DNA from: Mesostigma viride
Lineage: Eukaryota; Streptophyta; Mesostigmatophyceae; Mesostigmatales; Mesostigmataceae
Assembly (NCBI GenBank): GCA_009746045.1
Contig: RPFO01001546.1
Coordinates: 1-40,746, forward strand
Direction of reading: 5' to 3'
DNA length: 40,746 bases
Part shown: positions 10,925 to 20,561 of the stretch, piece after piece
Layout of the letters: every line of letters starts with the position of its first letter
How positions within the stretch are numbered: the stretch's first letter is position 1
Translations under genes and position numbers: made by a program
Notes under the pieces: generated by a model
The model's input: the letters and a program-made list of their open reading frames with translations, nothing else
The model's database searches: none
What the model was told of the DNA's origin: nothing

Positions 10925-11335
10925 ACCACGTCGTACCGTCCGACAACGTGACCAGACTGCGCGGGGCGCGGGGAATTAACGGGGCGTACATGGAATCGTA
11001 CTTCAGACGATACGGAATTACTTCAAAGTACGGTGTACTACGCCGTACCGCCCTGCAACGCGTCAGATCTGCGCGGGGCGCGGGGAATCAACTTGACGTA
11101 CAGGGAACTTTACTTCAGACGCTACGGATCTACTTCGAAGTACTCCAAACTAGCCGACGTAAGTTTGAAGTACGGAAACCCACGTTGTACTAGTTTGTAT
11201 TACCTAACTGGCCAGTGACGTAAGTTTGAAGTACGGAAACCCACGTTGTACTAGTTTGTACTACCCAACTGACTAGTTACGTAAGTTTGAAGTACGGAAA
11301 CCCACGTTGTACTAGTTTGTACTACGCCACACGTG
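10925..11335. repeat. GTAC-rich tandem duplications (left)
   Basis: A unit of roughly 110 bases beginning GCGCGGGGCGCGGGG is present twice (about 10958 and 11069). It is followed by three copies of a ~60-base unit containing AAGTTTGAAGTACGGAAACC and ACTAGTTTGTA (about 11160-11325). GTAC tetramers are very frequent. The array separates the 23-base G-box repeats from gene E and may be part of its upstream region. It is mirrored in the right arm. Confidence 0.8.
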
Positions 11336-11359
11336 TCCCAGCCATCGCGCGAGACGTCT

Positions 11360-11745
11360 GCCACGTGTCGGTCATCGACGGTGCCACGTGTCGGTCATCG
11401 ACGGTGCCACGTGTCGGTCATCGACGGTGCCACGTGTCGGTCATCGACGGTGCCACGTGTCGGTCATCGACGGTGCCACGCGTCGGTCATCGACGGTGCC
11501 ACGTGTCGGTCATCGACGGTGCCACGCGTCGGTCATCGACGGTGCCACGTGTCGATCATCAACGGTGCCACGTGTCGATCATCGACGGTGCCACGCGTCG
11601 GTCATCGACGGTGCCACGTGTCGGTCATCGACGGTGCCACGTGTCAGTCATCGACGGTGCCACGTGTCGGTCATCGACGGTGCCACGTGTCAGTCATCGA
11701 CAGTGCCACGTGTCAGTCATCGACGGTGCCACGTGTCGGTCATCG
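11360..11745. repeat. 23-base G-box tandem array, ~17 copies (left)
   Basis: There are about 17 head-to-tail copies of GCCACGTGTCGGTCATCGACGGT with few substitutions and no spacers. Each copy carries CACGTG followed by TC, the plant G-box/ABRE-type core bound by bZIP and bHLH factors. 23 is not divisible by three, so all three frames of either strand read through as pseudo-proteins. Confidence 0.95.
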
Positions 11746-11902
11746 CGTGACGGCGCGGTCATCGCCGGGTCCGAGGACGTCTATAGGACTTAGCCGATTT
11801 CGGTCGCGAGGCCGCGGGTCCTACCTAGTGCATGATGGGCGCGCGTGGGATGACTCGTTGAGCAAGACAAGAGGGTTCCTTTATTCATAATTAAATAGTG
11901 CA

Positions 11903-13176
11903 TTACATGACGAGGCTCTCGTTTCGAGCCTCCAATAGGAGGAGCTTGGTAGGGCTGTCCACCCCTAAGTTCCCACTAAAAATCCGACAGGTCGTCATCG
12001 TCCTCGGACTCGTCCAGGGTACCGTCAGAATCGCGGTTCCAGCCTGGATTCCAGTCGTCGTCCTCGTCGAACGGGTCAAAGTGCTCGTCGAACATGAGAT
12101 CGATAACGTCCCCCTCGGAGCGTTCGCGGTGACCCGTCCACCTCCGTCGTACTCCAGGAACACGTTGGCATTTGGCCGCTTGGAAAGGCCGGCCCGACGC
12201 GCCTCGTGCGAGGACAGGATCGCAGCGAGCGGAGTGCGAGCGAAGTCCCTCAGTGGGACGAGTCCGATCGTGCGCCCCGGCCGGCCGGCGTGGCGAAAGG
12301 TGCGGTACACAGTGCCGTCCGCGCGGTCGCCGGCTCGCTCAGCCAGTAGTCGGCCCCGACGCCGACTTCGTATGACGGGATCACTTCCACGAACTTCCCC
12401 GCGGAGTCGACCCAGCGCGTGCGGCCCTTGGCGTCGTCCTGTCTGCGCACGGTCGGGTCGCGCGCCACGTGCGCGAACACGGACGAGGCCAGGTGTCGCT
12501 TGGTCAGGGGGCCGAATGCGGGCCAGTCCTTGACGCGGTCGGAAAGTGGGAAACTCGCTGCCGTCCGTCGTCATCTCGGCGGCGGGCCGCTTCTTGGTCG
12601 CGGGACGAGGGGCGGGCGCGGGACGAGGCGCGGGCGCGGGCGCCGGCGTGGGCGGGAGGACGGTGTCGGAGCCCTGCGCCCACGTGCCCGTTTCGTGGGA
12701 CGGCGAGGCGGGGAAGCCGTAGGCGTCCGCGAACGAGCTGACCGGCGCGCTGTGCTTGAGCGGGCCGACCACTTGGCTGGAGGCGTCGGTGATGTCCGCC
12801 AGCAGGAGGTACGTCCACGGCCCCACTCGCGCGCCTTCGGGGGGCGGGGGAGGCGCGGCGACGAGCGCGGTGTCCGCGGGGCTGTCCGGGGTCGATTCGC
12901 CGCCGGACGCCGCCCCGGCGCAGTCCGGGTCGATCTCGTCGAGCGTCGGGAAGCTTCCCCATCCCAGGCCCTCCATGATGTCCACGTCCTGCATGGTGCG
13001 GATGCGAGCATAAGATGCGCGAGTGTGTTAGAGGGAAGAATTCGAGGGGCCAGACATGCGCGAGGATGGCTAGATGGGGGAAGAATGCATTGGCTCACCT
13101 TTTCGGGGAACAGGCGCAGGATGTCGAAGGACAGTTCGGAGAGGCAGCGCAGGTCGGGCGTCTGTGCGGAATCCAT
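11903..13176 (-). pseudogene. Gene B, left copy, frameshifted and fused to C tail
   Basis: Exon 1 (13099-13176) and the intron (12989-13098) match the intact right copy. Exon 2 starts at 12988. A 2-base deletion near 12545 and a 1-base deletion near 12325 put about 70 codons out of frame. After that the frame returns (RTIGLVPLRDF), but at about 12128 the sequence jumps into the last exon of gene C, out of frame, and ends at 11903. The conserved last 45 residues of B are lost. The copy is therefore a pseudogene and chimera. Its promoter TATA-like CATAAAG near 13283 is better kept than in the right arm. Confidence 0.8.
11976..12128 (-). pseudogene. Gene C remnant (acidic tail only)
   Basis: This is the 3' part of gene C left after the 2.1 kb deletion. 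It corresponds to 23717-23869 of the right arm and encodes about the last 50 codons, including the acidic tail and stop. The downstream hairpin (GAGGCTC...GAGCCTC) and AATAAA (11880-11885, complement) are kept. The cysteine-rich part is gone, so no C product can come from this arm. Confidence 0.85.
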
Positions 13177-13747
13177 GGAGGAAGAATTGGTGGGGAGAGA
13201 GTTGGAGAGTCGGAGAGAGCTGGAGAGCTGGACTCGAGAGAGCTGGAGAGCAGGATGCCCGGACAGTCCGGTTGTCCTCCTCTTTATGCGTTTTTCGTGG
13301 GCGAACGGACGCTCCGGATTCGCCGCGATCGGAGGGTGCCAATCACCCCCGTGGATAACGCCGATCGTGTGCCAATCACGGCCGACCGTCGGATGGGCCG
13401 GGCATCTCCCGCGCCGCGCCATCGTTACCGTGGAGCTGCGCTAGTATCCACCAATGGGACGCCGGCGATCCATACCGCGGCCGGGACTTAGCGATTTCGG
13501 GACTTAGCCATTTTCGGGACTTTGCGACATTGGGACTGTCCCGGCGTCCTGCTACTCTAACGTCATCGCGCGGCCGCGGTCGGGACTGCCTACTTGGGAC
13601 TTAGCGTCCTACGTGTGCATGATGTTGAGACTTGAGACGGGAACATGCAGGCAAGGCTTTATTAATCAATAAAATGGTGTTAATCACAAGTCGCTATCTA
13701 CATGTACACATGATAGCCCCCGGGCTATTCGATAGGATCGTCGCCGC

Positions 13748-15261
13748 TCAGCAGGAGCGGGCGGCGAGCAAGAGCTGGGCGGGCGTCAGCCCGCGCGCGT
13801 GGTACGACGCGACAGTGGGCCGGGCATTGGTCGTCTTGACGAGGGCCACGGCGCGAACCCACTGCGAACCGTCCGCGGCCGTTTCGGTCTCCAGGATGAC
13901 GGAGCCGTGCCTCGCCCGGCCGAGTCCGCACTCGTTGAGTCGTCTACGGACGGCATAGGCCAGCGGGGTGGACGGAAAGTCCCTCAGGGGCACCAATCCG
14001 ATCGTACGGCCGATGGCGACGCAGCGGGTGAAGACGGGCGCCGAAGTCGGCCCGTCGGGCTGGGCCAGCCACTCCTCTGGCCGGCCCAGGCGGGGCTTGA
14101 GCTCCGGGACTTCTCGACGCAGTTGCCTCTCGAGTCCTCGTAACGCTTACCGACGAGGACGCACGTGGTGTCCTTCACGAGCGCCGCCACGACGCGCTGG
14201 GTCTGCGGCCCGAACGCGCGCCAGTCGCCTATGCGGGCCGAGAAGTCCGGCAGGGCGGACGGTGCGGGCAGGGCGGACGGAACGGACTGGACGGGCAGGG
14301 CGTACGGGATTGAGGAGGACGGGACGGATACTCGGGCGGTCTGGACGGACGTCGGCGCGCTCGACGCGCTGGACTCCTGGCGCCGCGCCGTGCGAGGCCT
14401 CTTGGGCACGGGGGGCTGCGCGGGCGCGTCGACCGTATCCGGCGTCTGGTTGAAGTAGCTGTCGCCGTAGTTGATGAGGAGTTCCTCCCCCTCGCGGATG
14501 TCCCTCAAGGCGTACACGCGGGAGGACAGCAACGCGTCGTTGGGAGTCTTGAACTCGCAGTTCTGAATGCCCCGGCCCTCGTTGTGGTTGATGAAGGCCG
14601 TTTCGTTGCAGTACGTGTCCGCCTCCAGGCACACCGCGTACGTCCGTCCGTCGAAGAGCGTCAGACGGTAGCATCCGTCCGTCTTCACCTGGGCGGACGA
14701 CGTGTCCAGATCTCCGTCTGGCAGCCTGTAGTACCGCACCAGGGCGCCGCCGTACACCCCGATCTCGTCTCCCGCCTTGAAGTCCCGGCCGGCGAACGCG
14801 CCGAACGGGCCGTGCGGGTCGTTAGCCGGGAGCGCCCTGACGCGGATCCGGTCGTTGAGGGAAGATTCGAGCATCCCGAGCTGGGCGCCCACTTCGAGCG
14901 TCGGGCACCCCGGGGTCACGGGGGCCGACACGTATTTTATCTTCTGGCCGCTGCACCCGACCCTGCGGGCCAGGTGCACCTCACTGGGGAGGTACATCCG
15001 AATGTACATCTTTTCCGCGGCGCGCACGTTCTTCTCGAATTCTTCTTCGTGTCGGGGGCGCTTGGCCTGCGTCGGGGAAGAAACGGGCGATCAGGCGCAC
15101 GGGCAAACAGGTGAGGGAAGAAACGGTGGGTCAGATCGTGTGTGATAACCAGGGAGACGGGGCGAAGGAAGCCGCGGTTCGAAGGGGAAGAATTGCTTAC
15201 CGCGCGGACCTTGGCGGCGGTGCAGGGGGTTGGGGGAAGAAACGGTAGCAGCCGATGCCAT
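13748..15261 (-). pseudogene. SET-domain gene, left copy with C-terminal frameshift
   Basis: The layout mirrors the right copy: exon 1 15201-15261, intron 15067-15200, exon 2 13748-15066. The SET part is open here (FAGRDFKAGDEIGVYGGALV, YCNETAFINHNEGRG, EGEELLINYGDSYF). A 1-base deletion at about 14112, where the right arm has GAGAAGGTCCC, then shifts the frame into a stop near 13984. The C-terminal domain resumes in another frame (VPLRDFPSTPLA to the stop at 13748). The N terminus has a further problem shared by both arms: the ATG frame of exon 1 does not match the phase of exon 2. A shortened SET protein might still be made. For the family see the right copy. Confidence 0.75.
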
Positions 15262-15868
15262 GGCAAAATAGAGAAGTGTGGGAGGCTAGCTGGGAGCTGG
15301 TTTGCTGGAGTGATGGTCGAAGGAATGACAAGACCCGGGTCCTGTGCCCACTATGTAGTCCTCGGGTGTCCGGCGGTTACGGGATCGACGCACGGGAGCG
15401 ATTGGCGAGATCGACGGTGGGTGATTGGCCGGCGCGGACGGGCCTGGACGGACGTATCCACGGCACGCCAATCACGGGCACGCCAATCGGGCGAGCCAGT
15501 CCCGATCGGACGGCTGCCAATCCCCCGGGCCGCCAATCGGACGAGCCAATCCCGTCCGGTGATTGGCCCTCTTCTGGACGGGCCTGGACGGGCGTATCCA
15601 CGGCACGCCAATCGCGGATCCGCCAATCGGACGGGCCAATCTCGCCCGAGTGATTGGCCGGCCGCGATCGGGTCCCACAAGAGATAGGATGGTCGGATGC
15701 GTGCCACGTGGCGCATATTGATTGGCTGGCGTCTGATCGCCCATCGCGCCATCCCGTCCGATGGGTATAAGTTCTTGGGGGGTGTTCGGATCTCGTCACC
15801 AAGCTCTCCGCTCTCCGCAGCTCGAAAAACCCGCAGCCCTCCCCATTCTTCTCCAAAGCCCCCCAAAA
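15262..15868. promoter_or_regulatory. Divergent CCAAT-cluster promoter, SET gene / D (left)
   Basis: This is the region between the divergent ATGs of the SET gene (minus) and D (plus). It holds thirteen CCAAT boxes, mostly as GCCAATC or its complement, between 15401 and 15726. GTATCCACGGCACGCCAATC recurs, and there is a GCCACGTGGC G-box near 15703. TATA-like elements are TATAAG at 15766 for D and CTACATAGTG at about 15353 (complement) for the SET gene, each about 95-103 bases from the ATG. CCAAT boxes are the known binding site of NF-Y. Their density and both orientations suggest a strong shared promoter. Confidence 0.75.
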
Positions 15869-16317
15869 ATGGCCCCACGCACCAAGGAGTCCGCCCGCAG
15901 GCAGGCGAATTATTCCATCACGGGACGCTTCCTGGCCGAGCCATGGCGCAACCATCCTCTCGTCACGAAATCATTCGAGGATGAATTCGCAGCGTTCGCC
16001 GAAACGCTGGAAGACTCCCTATTCCTCCCTCAGGCCAGAGGGTGGATATCGTCGAGGTGGACGCTGGCTCTTCCGCCGCGTCGCCCGTAAAGTCGTTCTA
16101 CGACCTCCAGAGGGTCGTTTCGGCCCTTCGTTTTGCCCGCGCCGCGAAGAGGGCACGGGTGAACGCGCCGATTGTCGCTGGCGATGCGCCGGTTGACGGC
16201 GATGTGGCGGGCGCAAGTGACGCTCGGCCCAAGTCTCCACGCGCTGACGTGGATTGTGAGTTGGTGGGCGAGATCGTGACGTCCTCCAGTGGCGAGAAAT
16301 TCGTTGTCGCCGAGTGA
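15869..16317 (+). CDS. Gene D, left copy (two overlapping frames)
   Basis: The ATG at 15869 opens a 73-codon frame ending at 16090. Its N terminus, MAPRTKESARRQ, resembles the histone H3 tail (ARTKQTARKS). An overlapping frame (RVDIVEVDAGSSAASPVKSF, LRFARAAKRARVNAPIV, ending GEIVTSSSGEKFVVAE) runs to 16317. The two would form one protein of about 149 residues if one base were inserted or skipped near 16030-16045; no splice site there looks usable. Both arms carry the same break, so it predates the duplication or reflects programmed frameshifting. AATAAA is at 16382-16387. No histone fold is visible. The function is unknown. Confidence 0.5.
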
Positions 16318-16381
16318 ACAATGACCCTGGAAATCCCGACTGACGGGATCCACGGAGGCCATTAAATGAAATGGATTGAAT

Positions 16382-16387
16382 AATAAA
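16382..16387 (+). terminator. AATAAA polyadenylation signal, gene D (left)
   Basis: It lies 65 bases after the stop of D. The mirrored site for the right copy is 17347-17352 on the minus strand. Confidence 0.7.
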
Positions 16388-16798
16388 GCAATTGTTACCC
16401 CATTCTTGTGTGAATGCATGTCCACGTAGATAGGATCGCGCGGAATCTAGGATGGCATGACAAGTGGCATGTTCATAGAGATCCTAGATTCTGTTCAGGC
16501 TGTTCAGGCAATCCGATCCCGCTGACGTCATCGTTGACCATGATGCAATATAGGATTTTGCGACGGAAAACGGCCACGTGGCACGCGCGGAAGTAGCGTG
16601 TAGTGTATCCAGGGTACGGATCACGGAATCGAAAGAGTACGGCCCAAAAAAAATATCTAAAGCGCATAGTATAAAATGAAGAATCTCAGATACGGTGGAT
16701 CCTGGGATGTCCAGGGAGGTGTCAGAGATCCGAATATTCGATCGTAACCGTCGCCTGAACAGGATCTGGGACGTCCAGGGACCCTTGGGTGTACGGAC

Positions 16799-16934
16799 AT
16801 GACGTCATCTGCTGACGTCAGCACGCCGAGTCGTCGAGTGGTGACGTCACCAGGTGCCAGCGGGGGCCCGCTCCGGGCACCTGGTGACGTCACCACTCGA
16901 CGACTCGGCGTGCTGACGTCAGCAGATGACGTCA
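16799..16934. promoter_or_regulatory. Palindrome centre with six TGACGTCA sites
   Basis: The octamer TGACGTCA, itself palindromic, occurs at 16800-16807, 16813-16820 and 16842-16849, and mirrored at 16885-16892, 16914-16921 and 16927-16934. The spacer at 16859-16875 can itself fold (AGCGGG...CCCGCT). TGACGTCA is the classic bZIP (CREB/TGA) site. The two D genes converge on this point. It could be a fused pair of hairpin termini, a replication origin or a shared regulatory element. Confidence 0.7.
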
Positions 16935-17416
16935 TGTCCGTACACCCAAGGGTCCCTGGACGTCCCAGATCCTGTTCAGGCGACGGTTACGATCGAATAT
17001 TCGGATCTCTGACACCTCCCTGGACATCCCAGGATCCACCGTATCTGAGATTCTTCATTTTATACTATGCGCTTTAGATATTTTTTTTGGGCCGTACTCT
17101 TTCGATTCCGTGATCCGTACCCTGGATACACTACACGCTACTTCCGCGCGTGCCACGTGGCCGTTTTCCGTCGCAAAATCCTATATTGCATCATGGTCAA
17201 CGATGACGTCAGCGGGATCGGATTGCCTGAACAGCCTGAACAGAATCTAGGATCTCTATGAACATGCCACTTGTCATGCCATCCTAGATTCCGCGCGATC
17301 CTATCTACGTGGACATGCATTCACACAAGAATGGGGTAACAATTGCTTTATTATTCAATCCATTTCATTTAATGGCCTCCGTGGATCCCGTCAGTCGGGA
17401 TTTCCAGGGTCATTGT

Positions 17417-17865
17417 TCACTCGGCGACAACGAATTTCTCGCCACTGGAGGACGTCACGATCTCGCCGACCAACTCACAATCCACGTCAGCGCGTGGAGA
17501 CTTGGGCCGAGCGTCACTTGCGCCCGCCACATCGCCGTCAACCGGCGCATCGCCAGCGACAATCGGCGCGTTCACCCGTGCCCTCTTCGCGGCGCGGGCA
17601 AAACGAAGGGCCGAAACGACCCTCTGGAGGTCGTAGAACGACTTTACGGGCGACGCGGCGGAAGAGCCAGCGTCCACCTCGACGATATCCACCCTCTGGC
17701 CTGAGGGAGGAATAGGGAGTCTTCCAGCGTTTCGGCGAACGCTGCGAATTCATCCTCGAATGATTTCGTGACGAGAGGATGGTTGCGCCATGGCTCGGCC
17801 AGGAAGCGTCCCGTGATGGAATAATTCGCCTGCCTGCGGGCGGACTCCTTGGTGCGTGGGGCCAT
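17417..17865 (-). CDS. Gene D, right copy (two overlapping frames)
   Basis: This is the mirror of 15869-16317, with the same start, the same H3-like N terminus and the same frame break (first frame ends at 17644, second runs 17692 to 17417). I see no difference that changes the protein. AATAAA lies at 17347-17352. It is divergent to the right SET gene, with which it shares the CCAAT-cluster promoter. Confidence 0.5.
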
Positions 17866-18472
17866 TTTTGGGGGGCTTTGGAGAAGAATGGGGAGGGTTG
17901 CGGGTTTTTCGAGCTGCGGAGAGCGGAGAGCTTGGTGACGAGATCCGAACACCCCCCAAGAACTTATACCCATCGGACGGGATGGCGCGATGGGCGATCA
18001 GACGCCAGCCAATCAATATGCGCCACGTGGCACGCATCCGACCATCCTATCTCTTGTGGGACCCGATCGCGGCCGGCCAATCACTCGGGCGAGATTGGCC
18101 CGTCCGATTGGCGGATCCGCGATTGGCGTGCCGTGGATACGCCCGTCCAGGCCCGTCCAGAAGAGGGCCAATCACCGGACGGGATTGGCTCGTCCGATTG
18201 GCGGCCCGGGGGATTGGCAGCCGTCCGATCGGGACTGGCTCGCCCGATTGGCGTGCCCGTGATTGGCGTGCCGTGGATACGTCCGTCCAGGCCCGTCCGC
18301 GCCGGCCAATCACCCACCGTCGATCTCGCCAATCGCTCCCGTGCGTCGATCCCGTAACCGCCGGACACCCGAGGACTACATAGTGGGCACAGGACCCGGG
18401 TCTTGTCATTCCTTCGACCATCACTCCAGCAAACCAGCTCCCAGCTAGCCTCCCACACTTCTCTATTTTGCC
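17866..18472. promoter_or_regulatory. Divergent CCAAT-cluster promoter, D / SET gene (right)
   Basis: This is a near-exact mirror of 15262-15868, again with thirteen CCAAT boxes and the GCCACGTGGC box. The TATA-like CTACATAGTG near 18376 lies about 95 bases before the SET gene ATG at 18473. Confidence 0.75.
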
Positions 18473-19987
18473 ATGGCATCGGCTGCTACCGTTTCTTCCC
18501 CCAACCCCCTGCACCGCCGCCAAGGTCCGCGCGGTAAGCAATTCTTCCCCTTCGAACCGCGGCTTCCTTCGCCCCGTCTCCCTGGTTATCACACACGATC
18601 TGACCCACCGTTTCTTCCCTCACCTGTTTGCCCGTGCGCCTGATCGCCCGTTTCTTCCCCGACGCAGGCCAAGCGCCCCCGACACGAAGAAGAATTCGAG
18701 AAGAACGTGCGCGCCGCGGAAAAGATGTACATTCGGATGTACCTCCCCAGTGAGGTGCACCTGGCCCGCAGGGTCGGGTGCAGCGGCCAGAAGATAAAAT
18801 ACGTGTCGGCCCCCGTGACCCCGGGGTGCCCGACGCTCGAAGTGGGCGCCCAGCTCGGGATGCTCGAATCTTCCCTCAACGACCGGATCCGCGTCAGGGC
18901 GCTCCCGGCTAACGACCCGCACGGCCCGTTCGGCGCGTTCGCCGGCCGGGACTTCGGCGGGAGACGAGATCGGGGTGTACGGCGGCGCCCTGGTGCGGTA
19001 CTACAGGCTGCCAGACGGAGATCTGGACACGTCGTCCGCCCAGGTGAAGACGGACGGATGCTACCGTCTGACGCTCTTCGACGGACGGACGTACGCGGTG
19101 TGCCTGGAGGCGGACACGTACTGCAACGAAACGGCCTTCATCAACCACAACGAGGGCCGGGGCATTCAGAACTGCGAGTTCAAGACTCCCAACGACGCGT
19201 TGCTGTCCTCCCGCGTGTACGCCTTGAGGGACATCCGCGAGGGGGAGGAACTCCTCATCAACTACGGCGACAGCTACTTCAACCAGACGCCGGATACGGT
19301 CGACGCGCCCGCGCAGCCCCCCGTGCCCAAGAGGCCTCGCACGGCGCGGCGCCAGGAGTCCAGCGCGTCGAGCGCGCCGACGTCCGTCCAGACCGCCCGA
19401 GTATCCGTCCCGTCCTCCTCAATCCCGTACGCCCTGCCCGTCCAGTCCGTTCCGTCCGCCCTGCCCGCACCGTCCGCCCTGCCGGACTTCTCGGCCCGCA
19501 TAGGCGACTGGCGCGCGTTCGGGCCGCAGACCCAGCGCGTCGTGGCGGCGCTCGTGAAGGACACCACGTGCGTCCTCGTCGGTAAGCGTTACGAGGACTC
19601 GAGAGGCAACTGCGTCGAGAAGGTCCCGGAGCTCAAGCCCCGCCTGGGCCGGCCAGAGGAGTGGCTGGCCCAGCCCGACGGGCCGACTTCGGCGCCCGTC
19701 TTCACCCGCTGCGTCGCCATCGGCCGTACGATCGGATTGGTGCCCCTGAGGGACTTCCGTCCACCCCGCTGGCCTCCCTGCCGTCCGTAGACGATCTCAA
19801 CGAGTGCGGACTCGGCCGGGCGAGGCACGGCTCCGTCATCCTGGAGACCGAAACGGCCGCGGACGGTTCGCAGTGGGTTCGCGCCGTGGCCCTCGCCAAG
19901 ACGACCAATGCCCGGCCCACTGTCGCGTCGTACCACGCGCGCGGGCTGACGCCCGCCCAGCTCTTGCTCGCCGCCCGCTCCTGCTGA
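18473..19987 (+). pseudogene. SET-domain protein gene, right copy with frame lesions
   Basis: SET domains are lysine methyltransferase folds. Diagnostic parts are GPFGAFAGRDF, YCNETAFINHNEGRG (the N-H substrate/cofactor loop) and ALRDIREGEELLINYGDSYF (the C-terminal GEEL...Y motif). Exon 1 is 18473-18533, the intron 18534-18667 (GTAAGC...GACGCAG), exon 2 18668-19987. A Pro/Ser-rich linker with basic PKRPRTARR follows, possibly a nuclear localisation signal, then a C-terminal domain shared with gene B. Lesions: a 2-base deletion near 18956 inside the SET domain, and a 1-base deletion near 19758 that ends the frame at 19790. Chloroviruses encode a small SET methyltransferase for histone H3, which makes a viral origin conceivable; the family placement here is mine. 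AATAAA is at 20072. Confidence 0.75.
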
Positions 19988-20071
19988 GCGGCGACGATCC
20001 TATCGAATAGCCCGGGGGCTATCATGTGTACATGTAGATAGCGACTTGTGATTAACACCATTTTATTGATT

Positions 20072-20077
20072 AATAAA
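20072..20077 (+). terminator. AATAAA polyadenylation signal, SET gene (right)
   Basis: It lies 85 bases after the stop, in the TTAATAAAG context also seen at gene E. The left copy is at 13658-13663 (minus). Confidence 0.7.
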
Positions 20078-20561
20078 GCCTTGCCTGCATGTTCCCGTCT
20101 CAAGTCTCAACATCATGCACACGTAGGACGCTAAGTCCCAAGTAGGCAGTCCCGACCGCGGCCGCGCGCGATGACGTTAGAGTAGCAGGACGCCGGGACA
20201 GTCCCAATGTCGCAAAGTCCCGAAAATGGCTAAGTCCCGAAATCGCTAAGTCCCGGCCGCGGTATGGATCGCCGGCGTCCCATTGGTGGATACTAGCGCA
20301 GCTCCACGGTAACGATGGCGCGGCGCGGGAGATGCCCGGCCCATCCGACGGTCGGCCGTGATTGGCACACGATCGGCGTTATCCACGGGGGTGATTGGCA
20401 ACCCTCCGATCGCGGCGAATCCGGAGCGTCCGTTCGCCCACGAAAAACGGGTAAAGAGGAGGACAACCGGACTGTCCGGGCATCCTGCTCTCCAGCTCTC
20501 TCGAGTCCAGCTCTCCAGCTCTCTCCGACTCTCCAACTCTCTCCCCACCAATTCTTCCTCC

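Larger units (their letters stand above)
9624..16858 (-). repeat. Left arm of the large palindrome
   Basis: This is the inverted copy of 16876-26084. Most of it matches base for base. Differences are small indels in the SET gene and B copies, a 2.1 kb deletion at about 12128, six extra 23-base repeats, and a substitution patch in E. All genes except D are on the minus strand here. Confidence 0.9.

Noticed and set aside
11360-11745. CRISPR array
   Set aside because: The units abut without spacers, and the host is eukaryotic.
11287-11890. Three overlapping long frames over the 23-base array
   Set aside because: They are the same repeat read in three frames, since 23 is not a multiple of three. 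They have no start context, no TATA-like box and no support outside the array.
13984-15027. Antisense frames opposite the SET gene and B
   Set aside because: High GC content opens all frames. The sense frames have recognisable motifs and splice sites; the antisense ones are Arg/Gly/Ala-rich without either.
16657-17077. 92-residue frames over the palindrome centre on both strands
   Set aside because: They arise because the centre is self-complementary. They overlap the bZIP-type sites and lack any promoter or polyadenylation context.
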